From Thelonectria olida (Eukaryota > Ascomycota > Sordariomycetes > Hypocreales > Nectriaceae), in contig JAGPYM010000003.1 of NCBI GenBank assembly GCA_020736575.1, positions 2,170,001-2,234,000 on the forward strand: DNA of 64,000 nt, in the 5' to 3' direction. Shown piece by piece: positions 21,338 to 34,203 of the stretch. The translations under genes were made by a program, and so were the position numbers. The notes beneath the pieces were generated by a model. That model saw only the letters and a list, made by a program, of their open reading frames with translations, was not told the origin of the DNA and did not search any database. Numbering within the stretch: the first letter of the stretch is position 1; each line of letters begins with the position of its first letter.

Positions 21338-23287
21338 TCAGACCAGACTTTTCTCAACCTTAATAAACACCGCGCCTGTCGTAGGATGGCCGTCGCTATC
21401 CATCAGATGCACGAATCGGTAGCCATGGCCAAGCCGATCCAACCGAACACAAGCCCAAGCGGCAAGATCATCGCGACCAATCTCGTTGTCCCGGATCGTA
21501 AAACGAACCCAAGATAGTTCATCGACAACGTGCGGGATGATGGGGAATTCCAGGCGCTCGCCTTCGAAGTTGGGGTTACGGCCCTCGTGGGTGCGGGATC
21601 GAACCTTGTATTCACCCTCGCGCTCATGGCCGTCGTTGGGAATCTTGCCGCCGTTGAATTCGTCGGGTCCTTCGATGTGAAGCTCGATCTTGATGTAGGG
21701 CTCGAAACCCTTGGAGGACTCGTCACCTTCAGGCAGGGGTATGTTTTGTGCGGCCAGAACTGTAATGGCAAGCTTCAGAGTCTTGCGAACGATGACATCG
21801 GCAGAGCCATCGTCACCATCTCGGGCAGGGCGGTAGCCTGGTGAGTTAGTATCCTGTCAAGATTATAGTCGCAGCATGTAATCGAGGGGCCACATACCCT
21901 TCGGCTTGAGCACATAACCAGATGTACCAGTAAACATGCCCTCGTTCAGCATCATACCCTCATCCCATTTCTGCCAGTTGAGGGCCACAACCTGGATGCC
22001 CTTGCGCCAGAATGGGGCTGGGTCGAGGTTCGAGGACCCAATACGCAGTCCCCAAGGGTATGTGCGCATGAGGAAGTGTCGGTTGTGGTTGAACAGGGCT
22101 TGAGCTTCATTCTCGTGCACATCAACCACCTTCTTCTCGGAGAGAGAGAAAATGTGGGTTGGCATGCCAGCCTCGGGTTGCTGTAGGCTCTTGAAGGAGA
22201 CTCCCCGCAAGTAGATGCCCAGGCGACTGAGTTCCTGAATAATCTTGGCTGGCTTTGCGTTCTGAGCTTTGGCACCTGCCGGGACTTTGCCGGGCGCAAC
22301 GTCGTCCTCATCGGTATCCTCCGTAGCCGGAACGGAGGCAGCTCCGGGGGGAGCATATTTCACCTTGACCAGGAGCTTGTGACGCAGTTCGGCAGGACTT
22401 GGTAGTTCGGTCGGTTCCTCACTAGGCTCTGCGACGAGCATATCAGCCCAGACTTCCTTCATAATGCGGACCATAGCCAGCTGTTGTTCGAGACCACAGT
22501 GGACTTCAAGAGAGACGACGACGGGCAAATCGCTGGCAATGAAAGCAGCATGGCGAATAGCGACGCAGACATCGCGGAAAAGCACTTCTTTAGTGAGAGT
22601 ATATCCATGCAGCACACGGGGCTCGACGACGGCGACTTCAGGCTCGCCAGTGGTGGCAGGAGGAGAGTCTTTGTCTTTGATGGTGGTTCTGCTCAACTTA
22701 TCTTTGAGGGCGCTGAAGGTGCTGCGCTTCTTCTTGCCCTTCCTCTTAATTCCTTTTTCTTCGTCACTGCTGCTGCTGCTCGTGCCCTCGGCATCAGATT
22801 CGTCGCCATCCCAGACGTCAATTTCGATACAACGACCTCCTCGCAGCAAGACGTCTGTGTAGGGCTTAGTAGAGCTATCACTGGAAAGCTGGTTACCGGT
22901 CAAATAAGTGTTGTGGCTGGAGCTGATGAAGTAGCTCGACAGGGGCCAAGAGAAGTCCGGGTTCACGATGGGTGTGGTAGCCGCGGCGTGACGAGACTTC
23001 ATCCAGGCAAGGAAGCCATCGAAGTCAAGGTGGTGGCGTCCCAGCAAGCCTTGGAGGTCGGACGAAGGGGCCTGATGCTGGGTGGATTCGATAAAAGATC
23101 GAATCTGAGCGTTGCTCCAGGTGTTGTCTGGACAGTCGGCGAGAGACAGGAATAGCTTCTCGAGTCGTTTCTGGATGACTAGGTTGATGGTCGACAACTG
23201 GGGCGAGGGTTCGATGCCGCCGCCGCCAACTTGAGGATAGAGAGAGGGGTCGACGGGCGGTTGGTCTGTCATTGTAGGAGAGGGCAT
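21338..23287 (-). CDS. PLC1: phosphoinositide-specific phospholipase C, delta-type (2 exons)
   Basis: Exons 23287-21898 and 21837-21338 join in phase (GTATGT...CACCAG) to 629 residues. After a short EF-hand-like helical N-terminus comes the X domain, starting at WPLSSYFISSSHNTYLTG with the first catalytic His, the acidic metal site in CIEIDVWDG, and the second His in VVVSLEVHC. A low-complexity Ser/Glu/Lys insert sits in the early X domain. The Y domain contains MPTHIFSLSEKK and FNHNRHFLMRTYPWGLRIGSSNLDP. A C2 domain forms most of exon 2 (LKLAITVLAAQNIP...WVRFTIRDNE). The enzyme splits PIP2 into diacylglycerol and IP3 for calcium signalling. No PH domain is present, as is usual in many fungal enzymes. 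A second ATG five codons in is a possible start. Confidence 0.95.
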
Positions 23288-24127
23288 GCAAGATCAGGAT
23301 GATAGAAAAGATGCTGAAGAGTGAGTTGGTGACGAAGAAAGAAAATAAGAGAGAAGTTGAGAAGGAGGCAATGGGAAAGCACCTGCTGTGTTGGGGGTTG
23401 GGGATGAAGTCGAGGCAAGAGCAAGTTGGGTTGTTATTTCCCTCCCGTCAGTGTCGGTCGTGGAGGGACCAAGCTGGCTCTGCGTGACGTACGGGTGCAG
23501 CGCGTGTACAGCAATCAATGGCCCAGTGGCTTGTTATAACTACCTTACGTATGTATCGGCATCTTCTAGCCTCCAGGTAAACAAACCGAGCTGAACTGAG
23601 CTGGCTAATTGGCCTAAATAGGCCCCTAAAACGCTGCCCATGCCCCTCTTTGTCCCTCTCTGACGAGACGAGACCCTGCTTTGACGCTGCTATTTCCAAG
23701 TTGCATGACAACCCCGCTGCCAATCGTTCTAGATTCCATCTCATGCGCCTGTACCTGTTGTAAAAATAGAACCATCATCGGATCATCCCAACGACTCCTC
23801 ATTCACATTGATCAAGTTATTAGTTAAGTAGGTAGCATCCATCAAAATCTCACCTACGCCTCCAGGGTAACCCTTCACCACGACCCCTCATCCTCCCTCT
23901 TGGCATCTTCATTCCACTGTCAGACATTCACAGCTCCAAACGCCAAGATTCGTAGTTAATTAATAGCAGGGCTTCACTCTCACCGCTCGTTTCCACCCAA
24001 GCTACGCAGCACAAACAGCTAGTCCGGCTATGAGCTTCAACATGGAAATTTGGTTTGTCTCCAATAAACATCTGGCCGAGCCTATAGAAAAATAGAGTAA
24101 ACCTGGGTATATATATGCTTTAATCCA
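23288..24127. other. intergenic region, PLC1 promoter and NRDE2 3' region
   Basis: About 840 bp. It holds the PLC1 promoter and leader and, further right, the 3' end of NRDE2. No gene or RNA is recognised. Confidence 0.5.
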
Positions 24128-27100
24128 TCATCTCATCTTCCCCTCTTCCTTGTTCCCTCGCCTCTCCCTCCGTCTCATCTCCAGAAACTCATCCAAATCT
24201 ACATGGACCCTCAGCCCCTTGGACGTCATCGTATCAAACACCCCCCGGAGTTCTGTAGATTCCAGGTCCCGATTCACCGTCAAAAAGGCCTCCATCATGA
24301 CTGCCTTTGACCACGGACAATGCCTCATCGCTCGGAACAAGACATCCTTGGCCTTGGATCTGATCTCCTTGTGTGAACCGCAGAACTTGATGAACAGTGT
24401 CCACACGGGCACGCTGAACTTGCACGTGTCGCTCCTCACTGCATCCTCAAACGCTGCTTTTGCTGTATTCACATTTCCGCGCTGCATCTCGTGCTGGATG
24501 GCAAACAATCGGCTGCTCACGCCATCCTGACCTGCCACGAGCACTGATTCATGAAGAAGCGTTCGAACTTCATCGATGACGCGAAGGCTGGCATCGGCCC
24601 ACTCAAACAAAGCGAGGAATATCGTGTTGCGAGGGAAGTACAACATGAATCGCCTTAGCTGCTCAAGCATGTAGGCTCTCCGATAGGGCCTTTTATCTGT
24701 CAGCGCTTTCTCCACCAGCCAATCTCATATACGAAAACGTACCCTCGCGTGGCGTTCAGATATAAAATCTTCGCTGCAAATTGCAGGGTTCTTTCGTGTG
24801 CTCTCGACTTGGCGAGTCCTCGGGCCTTGAACTCTACTGACTGCAACCGAAAAACCCCCATTGCAGATGAAATGTTGCCTTGCGTACCGGAAGTTGGCTC
24901 GGTACAGCCTTCGGCCGTCAAATATGAAAGCAGGCCCAGGCATTCGACATAGGTTGCCGCATCATCAATGTTTCCCGTGGAAAGTGAGTGCATGATATTG
25001 GACGAAAAGGCCTGCTGCGCTTTAAGGAGATGTGTATGGGAGACATCCATAACCTCGGTCCTGGATCTCAATGCTTTATCCACTGATGAACAGAGCCTTC
25101 GAATCGCAAGCTCCTTGTTTCCACGTTCAAGCTCCATCCAAGACCAGATTCGCCAGAGCGAGAATGCGTTTGAGTTTGATGAGTTCTGCAATCAATGTTA
25201 GATGGACAGTCGCCTTGGGGTACTAATATTCTTACCGATGCGAGCTCAGTGGCCGACGAGAGAACCTTTGTAGCAATCTCATGGTTGTTGTTGGAAAACT
25301 CAGCAAGGCCATAGGCGCCATACAGGCTTAAGTTACTGGGATATTGTTTGAGAAGAGCCTTGGCTGGCTTTTTGACCCTTGTACCGTCCTTCACTGCACA
25401 GAGAGCTAGGTAATACTGAGCTAGAGGCTCGATCTTGGCTGTATGAACTAGCTGTCTCGTGGCGTTGGTCGCAAGTTCCAGCTGAATCTGTCTGTTTTGC
25501 GTCGTTGGTGGTATATACGAGAACCAGTCTCGACCTGGAAACAACTCGTCGAGAGACCCGACAGTGGAGCTTCCCAACTGGCCAAAACGAGGAGGCATTC
25601 GCTGGATTTCTTCGGATAAAGGGTCAAATTCAGAAGACTTCTCACGGATTAGTAATTCCCCCTCAGGAGAAGGGCCTGCCAAGAATTGATCATGGTGAGC
25701 GGCTTCTGGTCCATCGTCAAGCCTGAAAGCTGGCGGCAACCGCAAGAATATCAAGAATGCATCCAGCAACTGCGGGACCAATTCTGGAAGGACACTATGG
25801 GGAATCACAAGGAGAAGTTGCTCAATATCAGAGAACATGACGACTCTAAATGGGTCATCCTCGGTTCCCTCGTCCATCGTCCTAGCAGGCATCCTGGCCT
25901 TCTCTGCCCGATCATGCTCGAGACTTGCCCAGACCTTGTAGTCGTCTCGAGACTGGCCGTAGTGGTCACCATCCTCTTGAAGTGGTAGCGGCGGATCGCC
26001 CAGTCCACCCGATTCAACGAACTTGGCCCAGCCTTGGGCCTCTGGCTCTCCAATCCGGGGGACTTCGCTTTCCCAGAAGTCTGAGAATTCAGAAAGCGGT
26101 CTTTCATGATCATCAATGTGGGAAGGGCGGAAGAGATTGAGCTCCAAGACAGCTTGCCATGCTGCGACTGCGAGTTCTTTGTATCCCGAGTCGTGTATGA
26201 ACCTAGTGACTCTCAAGAAAATGTAGATGGCCTCACCAAAATTCTCCTTTAAAGAGTCTGGTTGGGATCGTTGTATGGTTTGATGAAATCGATCCAGATG
26301 CATCTTCTTTATGTCGTCGTAGTGAAAGGTCGCAATGTCAGACATGGCAAAGTCAAGATGTGTCTTCCAAAGCACAAAGCTGATTTCCTCATCTTTGAGT
26401 AAACCTGCCCACTTCTTGGCAGTGGTCTTGCTATTCCACACCTTGATACCCTCACGCATCAGAGGTACTAGAACCCTCAACCGATCCCGAGGATGCGATA
26501 CATTTTTAAGAGCAGACTCAAGCATGGAAACCTTGATTTCGGCATAGCTGTGTACCTCGCCGTCCAAAGCTTTGTGGTCGATATCTTCGCCTGCTCTCAA
26601 AAGAGTGTCTTGATGACGTGCAATCTCCAGCCATGCGTCGATATCGTCGGGGTGATCTTTGACCTGCCGTGAAAGTTGTATTGACTTCCACTTCAGCGGA
26701 TTGTCATGCTCCAGATCCACTGCCTCAAGGAGCGACTCTGTCTCTGAATCCGAATCGCTATCGGAAAACCGACGCGGTTTCGCCTTGCCTTCAATAGACC
26801 GGTAATTTGGCTGCTCATCCTCGCCTCCGGATTCAGAGTTATTATGGCTATGTTTGCGTTTCTTGGATGTGCTCAGCGGCAGAAAGTCTTCTACTTCATC
26901 TGGTTGACCTTCGGGTGCTTTTGTTCGTATCCGTCTTGGGTTGGGAGTGATTCGGAAGTTCTTGGATCGGAGGCCGTCTTTATCCTTGAAAGCAGATGAG
27001 CCTTCGCCTGGCATACGAAGACTAAACACATCTCTCGGTCCTTCTCGGTGTATAATAAGGCGCCCTGAAGTACCAAGGACTCTGCCAGACCCATATCTCC

Positions 27101-27524
27101 AATACGCGGGGATCTTTGACTTGTCAGAGCCACCGTATCTAAGGACCAGGGGGTCGCCTTTGGGGTCAATGACATATAGCCTGGAAGCTGTGTTGTCGGG
27201 TCGTGTTGCCTTGGCAGGCGGTTCTAGTTGCACTGGCGTCTTTGAGCGAGCAGAGGGCTTGGAGTGATCTCTGTGGCGATGACGAGAACCATGACGATGG
27301 CTCCTGGGTTGGCGTTCGGTTTCGGAACGACGGCCCTCAGCATGGCGGCTCCTTTTGCTTCGCGAGTCTGGGTCACGATCCTCGTCGGAGATTTTGCGCT
27401 TCTCAGACTCATTTGACCTAAAGGACGAGAACTTTGGCACATTGGCCTGGGCGGTGGCTTCCTTGGCCTTGAAGGAAGAGAACTTTGGTACCGTCAACTT
27501 TGGGCTCTCGTCTTTAGAGGACAT
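24128..27524 (-). CDS. NRDE2: NRDE-2 family nuclear RNA regulator (3 exons)
   Basis: Exons 27524-25236, 25185-24743 and 24689-24128 join in phase to 1097 residues. The N-terminus has two VPKFSSF repeats and a basic, serine/arginine-rich stretch typical of nuclear RNA factors. It is followed by the conserved RLYVIDPKGDPLVLRYGGSD and IPAYWRYG block of the NRDE-2 family. The rest is helical with HAT/TPR-like repeats (NPLKWKSIQLSRQVKDHPDDIDAWLEIARHQD and others). NRDE-2 proteins (Nrl1 in S. pombe, NRDE2 in humans) work with the exosome cofactor Mtr4/Mtl1 and splicing factors to control intron-containing and non-coding RNAs. All junctions have normal donors (GTAAGA, GTACGT), and the last acceptor gives TRG-PYRRAYMLEQL. 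Divergent from TSC10. Confidence 0.93.
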
Positions 27525-28287
27525 GGTGATGGTGACGGTGACGAGACGCTTGGTGAAGGGGTGAATTCGTCATGTCGATTCCACATCATCAACCTCTTGG
27601 ATGACCCTTCGTCTCCCGGTTCGCTTTAAACCGTTTGCATCATCGGCAAGTGAGGCAATAAGTGAGACGGGACCAATTGTTTGTCTGATGTCGTGTGGAT
27701 GAGTTGAAGTCTTGGCTGTGGTTGAGTTCGCGATGCAACCTTACATATAAGGCATAGACTCGCTGGAACAGTGTGTATTACCTATCAGACTGTCTAATCT
27801 CACGGCCCAAGAGCTGGCCGATGGAAGGATCACGCCCCCCCACAGACATGGAGCAATGCCCGCTAATATTTAGCATTTGCCAATCAGGAAGCCCCTGGAG
27901 CTTTCCAGTGTCGGGTCGTGCGAGCGGACGAAACTCCAGGCCCTGTACGAGAAAGCCGCTGTCATGGAGCTTGAAGCTTTGGAGAGATCCACGGCATCAC
28001 ATCACCATGACACAATTGCTTTCTGGCAAATCAGTTGGTTACGGTATATGCAGCTTCATATCAATTCTCTTCTCTTAAAGCTATTGCTATTTCAATCTAT
28101 CCACCCTGTCAGCCCGACTGCGTAGTACGTATGCCCGAGTACGTAGCTTCCACACCATAAGCCGCGCCCCTGTCCAGGTGCCTAGCTCCATCACACGCGG
28201 GCGTCTGTAATTGCTGGCTGCCGTGTCTTCCGCGAGAACAATTTATTTCGTCTCCATCCCCCTCCAACCCCGAATCTCTCCTGCACC
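27525..28287. promoter_or_regulatory. divergent promoter NRDE2 / TSC10
   Basis: About 760 bp between the two start codons. It has no supported gene. The TSC10 side ends in a C-rich leader (CTCCTGCACCATGG). Confidence 0.5.
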
Positions 28288-29511
28288 ATGGCGTTGTCCT
28301 GGCAGACCGTCTTCTTCTCTCTTGCTCTTGGCCTCGCGACCTTGATCTTTGTTTCTGTCATCATGGGACTCTTCGGTGGCAACCAGATGCCCGTTGAGGG
28401 CAAGGTGCGTTGACATTGCCTCCCCTTGTCCATCATGACCTCTCGGATGGATCACGACCCCCGCCAACTCGAGAGGATTTACCATTTACCGATGCTGACA
28501 CAAACAGACCATTCTGATTACCGGCGCATCAGAGGGCATGGGCCTCAGTGCCTCCAAGCAACTCGCCGCAAAGGGCGCCAACATCATCCTCGTCGCCCGC
28601 AACGTCGGCAAGCTCGAGAACGCCATCAACGAAGTCAAGGTCCGACCACCCTCTTCGTCCACCTCGCTCGTCTCCTTTACTGTTCGTTCCTAGCTGACTC
28701 TCCATTCCATCCGCAGGCCGCAGCCAAAAACCCCAACACCCAACGATTCCACTACATCTCGGCCGACGTTTCCAAACCCGACTATGCTGGCCCCCTCATC
28801 GCCGACGCCATCGCCTGGAACCAGGGCCAGTCCCCAGACATTGTCTGGTGCATTGCCGGTGCCAGCTGGCCGGCCTTGTTCGTCGACATGGAAATGTCCT
28901 CGTTGCGCAACCAGATGGACCTGAACTTTTATGGATCCGCCGAAATGTCCCACGCAATTCTCAAGGAGTGGCTCGCCCCGACCGCTCCCATCGAGGATCA
29001 GCCTAGGCACCTCATCATGACCTCGAGCGTCGTCGCCTTCTACACGATCCCCGGATACGCACCCTACGCTCCCGCCAAGTGGGCTATTCGTGGCCTCGCC
29101 GATACAATCTCCCAGGAGGTCATGATGTATCCCCAGAACGTCAAGATCCATGTCGTCTACCCAGGCACAATCCTATCTCCTGGCCTGGTCAACGAGAACC
29201 TCATTAAGCCGGAAATTACAAAGATCCTCGAGGAGAGCGACCCTAAGCAGACGCCTGAAGTGGTGGCAGCAAACGCCATTAAGGGCCTGGAGAGAGGAGA
29301 CTACTTCGTCACAGTGGCCTGGCTCGGAACGTTGATGAGGTGGGGTGTCCTGGGCGGTTCGTTCCGCAACAACTGGATCATCGATATTCTCGGCGCTTGG
29401 CTCACTCAGATTATCTGGATCTTCGTCCAGCCTGATCTCCACGGCAAGATCAGGAAGTATGGCAAGCAGCATGGCCATCCCAGTACTTACCCGAAGGACC
29501 GCACAGCATGA
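28288..29511 (+). CDS. TSC10: 3-ketodihydrosphingosine reductase (3 exons)
   Basis: Exons 28288-28404, 28508-28639 and 28717-29511 join in phase to 347 residues. An N-terminal membrane anchor (residues 5-30) precedes the short-chain dehydrogenase fold. The cofactor motif TGASEGMG opens exon 2; the catalytic serine lies in MTSSVVAF and the YxxxK pair in YAPYAPAKWA. One or two hydrophobic segments near the C-terminus (NNWIIDILGAWLTQIIWIFVQ) anchor it further. The enzyme on the ER membrane reduces 3-ketodihydrosphingosine to dihydrosphingosine with NADPH, the second step of sphingolipid synthesis. Topology and the C-terminal helices match Tsc10/KDSR better than other reductases. A decayed copy of its 3' end lies directly downstream. 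Confidence 0.93.
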
Positions 29512-29539
29512 TGCCACACGTGGCACTCATTCACCGAAA

Positions 29540-29660
29540 GAGGCGGTTACTCACTTTCGCTGGGCTCGTCGAAATTGTCTCGATCTTCGTCCAGTCTGAC
29601 CCCCACCGCAAGATAAGGAAGTTGGCAAGCAGCATGACCATCCTAGCACCCAGTTTTAAG
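29540..29660 (+). pseudogene. decayed duplicate of the TSC10 3' end
   Basis: Starting about 30 bases after the TSC10 stop, this stretch resembles TSC10 bases 29391-29485. Exact shared blocks include ATCTTCGTCCAG and TGGCAAGCAGCATG, with scattered substitutions and a one-base gap between them. By eye roughly three quarters of about 90 aligned bases agree. The gap shifts the frame and no start or upstream domain is present, so it cannot encode the enzyme. It is a relic of a tandem duplication or of a lost second gene. Confidence 0.75.
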
Positions 29661-30022
29661 AATCCATCCACGAAGCGACGCCGTGGGAGGAAGCAGAACC
29701 TACCAAGGCACAGGGTTGCTGAGATGACATTGCTATAATGAACCCCTGCACAAAAGGACTGCACTCGACTCACACGAGTAGTTGAGGCGAGATACGCAGC
29801 TACGATTAAGTTCCGGATCAAAGTGGACGGGCTCAGATCAATATGTCGTAATTATTAATGATGAAACGTCTTAGCGATCTAAAATTAACTCATGAGCTTG
29901 TAGACTTGTCTTTGAAAGGTGTAGGTCTATTGTTCTTCGACCAACGGCTCTCCCGTTTTGTCCCAGTCTATAATCCAAGAAAAAACATCGTAATTGGGTA
30001 TTCCTGTCTACATGATAAAAGC

Positions 30023-33000
30023 TTACACTCCACTCCACTTGCCAAACTTGGTGTATCGCTTGTACATTTCCCGCAGGATCGCTCGGCCGCTCCCATCCAT
30101 AGCATCGTTCAGAATCTTCCTCACCTCCGGGGGCGAGATATCAAACACCGAGTTCATGGCTGCTTCCAGAGCCTCTCTCACCAACCGGGGAACGTCGGCC
30201 TCCAACTGAAGCTTTACGTACTGCATCAAGACCAGATACATGTGTCGACCAGCCGAGCGCTTGGCCGCGTCTGTTGCCGAGTCCAGTGCGCTCTGGTGTT
30301 GAGATCGAGAGACGGCGCCGGCCGTGGGCTCGCAAATGAGTGTGACCAGCCGCGCGTAGAGGTGTGCCTTGGATTCCTGAAGGGGCTGGTCCTTGGCATC
30401 GGAAACGGCCTGGCCGAGGATGAGGTGACGCAGGAGAGCCTGCATCGTCGTCAGGAGCAGGTGGTGGTGACCCTCGAGGCGAAGCCTGTGCTTCTTTATG
30501 ATGACTTCAACAAGTCTGCACAGCCATGCGTAGGGCACCGGTGCCTGGTTTGCCTTGTCCGGCGAGCTCAAGTTGCACACTGTGCTCAGAGTAAGCTCAA
30601 TGTTCCACTGAGTCATAGCCTGTGGTTTCCTTTCGAGAGTGTTGCACAGGGTTCGGCAGACAAGGGTAGCTACGGAGGGTATCTTGAGCGACAACAGCGA
30701 GGATGTCAGTTCGCCGTGGGCGTCGGCAAGACCGAAGCTGTCACCCTTCCCTTGCACGTCGGGGCATTCTAATACCGGTTAGCAAAATGACCGGACGGAT
30801 TGTGGCAGCATCTTTCTTACCTAGCAACTGGCTGATGACTGTCTGAATGCCCGAAGCTTGACCATTCGTGTCTGAGCCTTCGTTGAATGCTGTGATTAGG
30901 TCCTTTAAGTAAAGGGTTTTGGCAGGCGTATCCATATCTCGCGTGACAGAAGCGACATTGCTCGTCAAGAGTGGCTCTCGAAACTTCAACGGTAGGTCGT
31001 CCAAGCTGTGGAAAGTGATAGGTCGGGGCTCGTCCATCGACGACGAAAAGTAGGTCCTCAGGAAGGTCTGCATTTTCCAGCCTCGCAAGTCTCCAGCCAA
31101 CATGGCGACATGGCTCCGCTTCTCAGCCTTTCGAACATCGGACTGCTTCAACTGTGATACTCGGTCAAGGGTGTCCAGCGCCTCGGCAGCATCCACGGCA
31201 GCCAAGAGCCGAAGATCGGCAGTAACGTTGTGGCCGTCGTAGGCCTTCTTCTCCTTCATGAAGTAGCCCGTAGCATCCATTATGCATCTGCCGAGCATGT
31301 CTTGCGCATTTCCAGGGAGCGAAGCCAAGTCTGGACGGCCTCTGCAGTTTGGCGATTTTGTCGTCTCAACCACCAATGCTTTTAGGAGGGTGAGGCGGAA
31401 TGGAGACAAATCGCCAGCGTTATCGCAATCTGCGATGAACTCTCGGGTTTCTTCAAAGAACTTGAGACTTCGGTCCTCGATGTGTTCTGCCATCAGTCGA
31501 ATTGTCGTTGAGACCATGATGAAGAAAACTTGAATCAGGTCACTCAAGGTGCCGTCATCAGTAGAGGTCGAAGACGACAGGTCTAACATCGCATCGGCGA
31601 TTTCGACATTATCAGAGAAGTTCAATCCTTCGTAGAAAGTTGATCGGCTCATGAGCTTAGTTGAAAGCCCGAGAATGAGCCTCCAGCCATCAATTGACAC
31701 GCGTTTCTTGGCGTTTGCCCTGTGTTTGTTGAGGAGCACCATGATCTGCTCTCTCTGTGGTCGGGTGAATGTATCAGTTGGAATACCACTCAAGGCTCGC
31801 ATCCAGGTCTGACTGCCCTCGGCGGGCCAGCGCTTTTCATTGCCATCCTCCTCCAGCGACTTAGTCAAACGGTCAATCAGATCACCGATAACCTTGGCGT
31901 CATTCAGGTTATTCTCGTTCCCCAGTAAACTTCCCCAGACCGCTCTCAGCTGCCCAACGTGGCTGCTTGGGGTCTCCAAGGCATTCTGCAGCGTCTTGGG
32001 CATGGTCCCTTTGTTGCTATAGAACAATCGGTTAAGGCGACCAGAGCCGCGCAAGAACCAAGCCAAGTAATGCTCTAGAGCGGCTTCTTCGAGATAACCT
32101 GGTTCCGCATCCGATTCGAGATATAATGATAGGTCTTGGTCTTTGATGGCACTCGAAGTGATCACTTCTGCGGCTAGGCGTGTTGTGAATGCTTCGACGA
32201 GCTTGACGGGTTCATCAACGTGCTCGTCGTCAGGATTCATGGACACCCAAGCTTGACAGCAGCACTTGAAGGACTCAAAGGTTTCCCTGGAGGCAATCGG
32301 AGCTTCCGTCAAAATCTTTGACAGTTGCTTCTTGACAGAACCCCAAATTTCGGACCGATCACTAAGGGAAACCCAAGAAAGCGTCTTGGATACGACGCCC
32401 CATTTTAGAGCTGTCAAGGTTGATGAAGATTTAGAGACATCGCCGACCAAGTCAAAAAGCTTTCTCCCAGCAGCGTCGCTGTACGCCTGACTCAGGATTC
32501 CTTGAGCAATCGAGTTCAAGAAGAGGCAAAGGGAGCGGCTGTGTGATTTTTCAGTCTCGATCCACTGTAAGACCTCGAGGATTTGTTGGGGAGACAACTC
32601 CTTCTCAATCAACGTGCTGAAGTCGTCGTTTCCATATTTCTTAGTTCCAACGAGAAGCCATGGCGAAGACTTGGACTTTTGCTTCTCAACCTTGCAGAGT
32701 TGTTTGAACCACAATTTCAGGAAACCAGAGAAGTCTCGCCCGGTCCTGAACCCTTGCACAATGGATCCAATCGTTCTTGATACGGCCTCGGAGTCATGCT
32801 CATCAAGTTTCGATGACGCGCTTCGTTCACACACTTCCTTAAGCAGACTTGCGCCATCATCGGAAAGCTGAAAAACGTCGGCATCGCAGCTTGAGATGTC
32901 TGCCACAAGATTCCAGTTTGTGCTTGCTTCATGCAGAGCATACTCGCGGCACACGAACCGAAGGTCGTCGTTGTCCACAAGCATGGACTGCTTGGCAGCG

Positions 33001-34203
33001 CATTCAAGAATCCTTTGAACCAGGACATCGCGCTCTTCTCGATTCCGGATCGAAAGTTCGACAGCTTTGAACACCTGCTTCATCCAGTCCCCGTTGCCTT
33101 TTCGTAGTCTTCCTTCTCCCAGATAATCTGTGACTCCTGAAGCAAGGAAGTAAAGAGCTGGCGCTGCAACATGGATGTTCTTCTCCGAAATTTCCAGAGC
33201 CTTGTTCATTACTTCAAAATTCTGGCGAGCAATGAACAAAGCTCGAGCGGGAAGGATCAAGTTGCGCTGCATGAATTTCTGGGTGTCCGCCGCCCATTTT
33301 GACCGAATTGGCTCGCGAATGCTGCATTCTGAATCTGAAATGGACTCTTCAAGTTTGTTCAAAATCGAGGCGCAAGGAGAGAACAAATGTAAGGCAACTG
33401 CAAGGGCATCCTCAACCCCTTGAAGATGGAGACCCCATATAGATGATATAGTCTCGATCCAACTCTCCCTACCTTCAGCATGGTCGCCATCTTGGATTTT
33501 CAGGGCTCCATTGCATATGCTGAGAGATAGGGAGGCCAGAGCCGCAGCTTCGGTGGCCGTAGTACAGAACAGAGATCGGATGTGCTCGGCACCAATTCTA
33601 TCGTGTGATGATTGGGTAGCTGTCGAGTCAAGTCTATCAAGCAGGCGTCGAAGAGCATGGAATAAGGCATCGCCAGTCATCAGGCACCCTTCTTGATCCT
33701 TCAACTCTTCGATAACGTAGGCTTTTGTCATCGATCTCTTTCGCTTGGTTGAACTCGCAGAAGGTGCATTCGTGGAAGGTTGAGAGATGTCTTTGAGAGT
33801 CAGTTGGAGCACCACCATAAATCGTCGATCAGCCAAAGATTTGGCCAGTGAGAAAAGCGGAATTCGCTGGAAAACGCATTCCAGAATCGTCCAGGTCAAA
33901 GGCCATCTTCTCAAAGTTTCAGCATCTTTTGATGGGCCGTTCATCGACTTCAGCAACCATCTGAGACTGCTTTCCTCTGCTGCATGAAACTGTCCACCTG
34001 TTGACGCAGCCAAACTTGTCCACAGATTTTGGAGATTTTCGCCTTTCTCTCCTGGGCCACTTTGGTCAAGGCCTCTCACAGTCTTGATGAGATCCAACTT
34101 ATCCTATCACATGTAAGTACTGTACAGCCAATTTCTGAGCTTCATCACTTACCTGAACTGGGGTAACCTTGTCTGGAGAGTAATCTGTCATTGCCACATC
34201 CAT
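30023..34203 (-). CDS. URB2: Urb2/Npa2 nucleolar pre-60S assembly factor (3 exons)
   Basis: Exons 34203-34153, 34103-30821 and 30768-30023 join in phase to 1359 residues. Introns are 49-52 nt with GTAAGT and GTAAGA donors. The protein is long, helical and without membrane segments, and shows HEAT-like hydrophobic periodicity. The C-terminal domain ends in ALEAAMNSVFDISPPEVRKILNDAMDGSGRAI and KFGKWSGV, which matches the Urb2/Npa2 C-terminal domain. Urb2 acts in the nucleolus with Urb1 and the Npa1 complex in early 60S subunit maturation. The tiny first exon (17 codons) carries the start; the ATG at 34203 is the only one that splices in phase. A 304-codon frame on the opposite strand is a shadow. 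Confidence 0.92.

Noticed and set aside
22484..23155. 223-codon open frame on the + strand
   Set aside because: Antisense to the PLC1 X domain.
29858..30772. 304-codon open frame on the + strand
   Set aside because: It is antisense to the URB2 3' exon, whose C-terminal family signature and splice phase are clear; the + frame has no domain.
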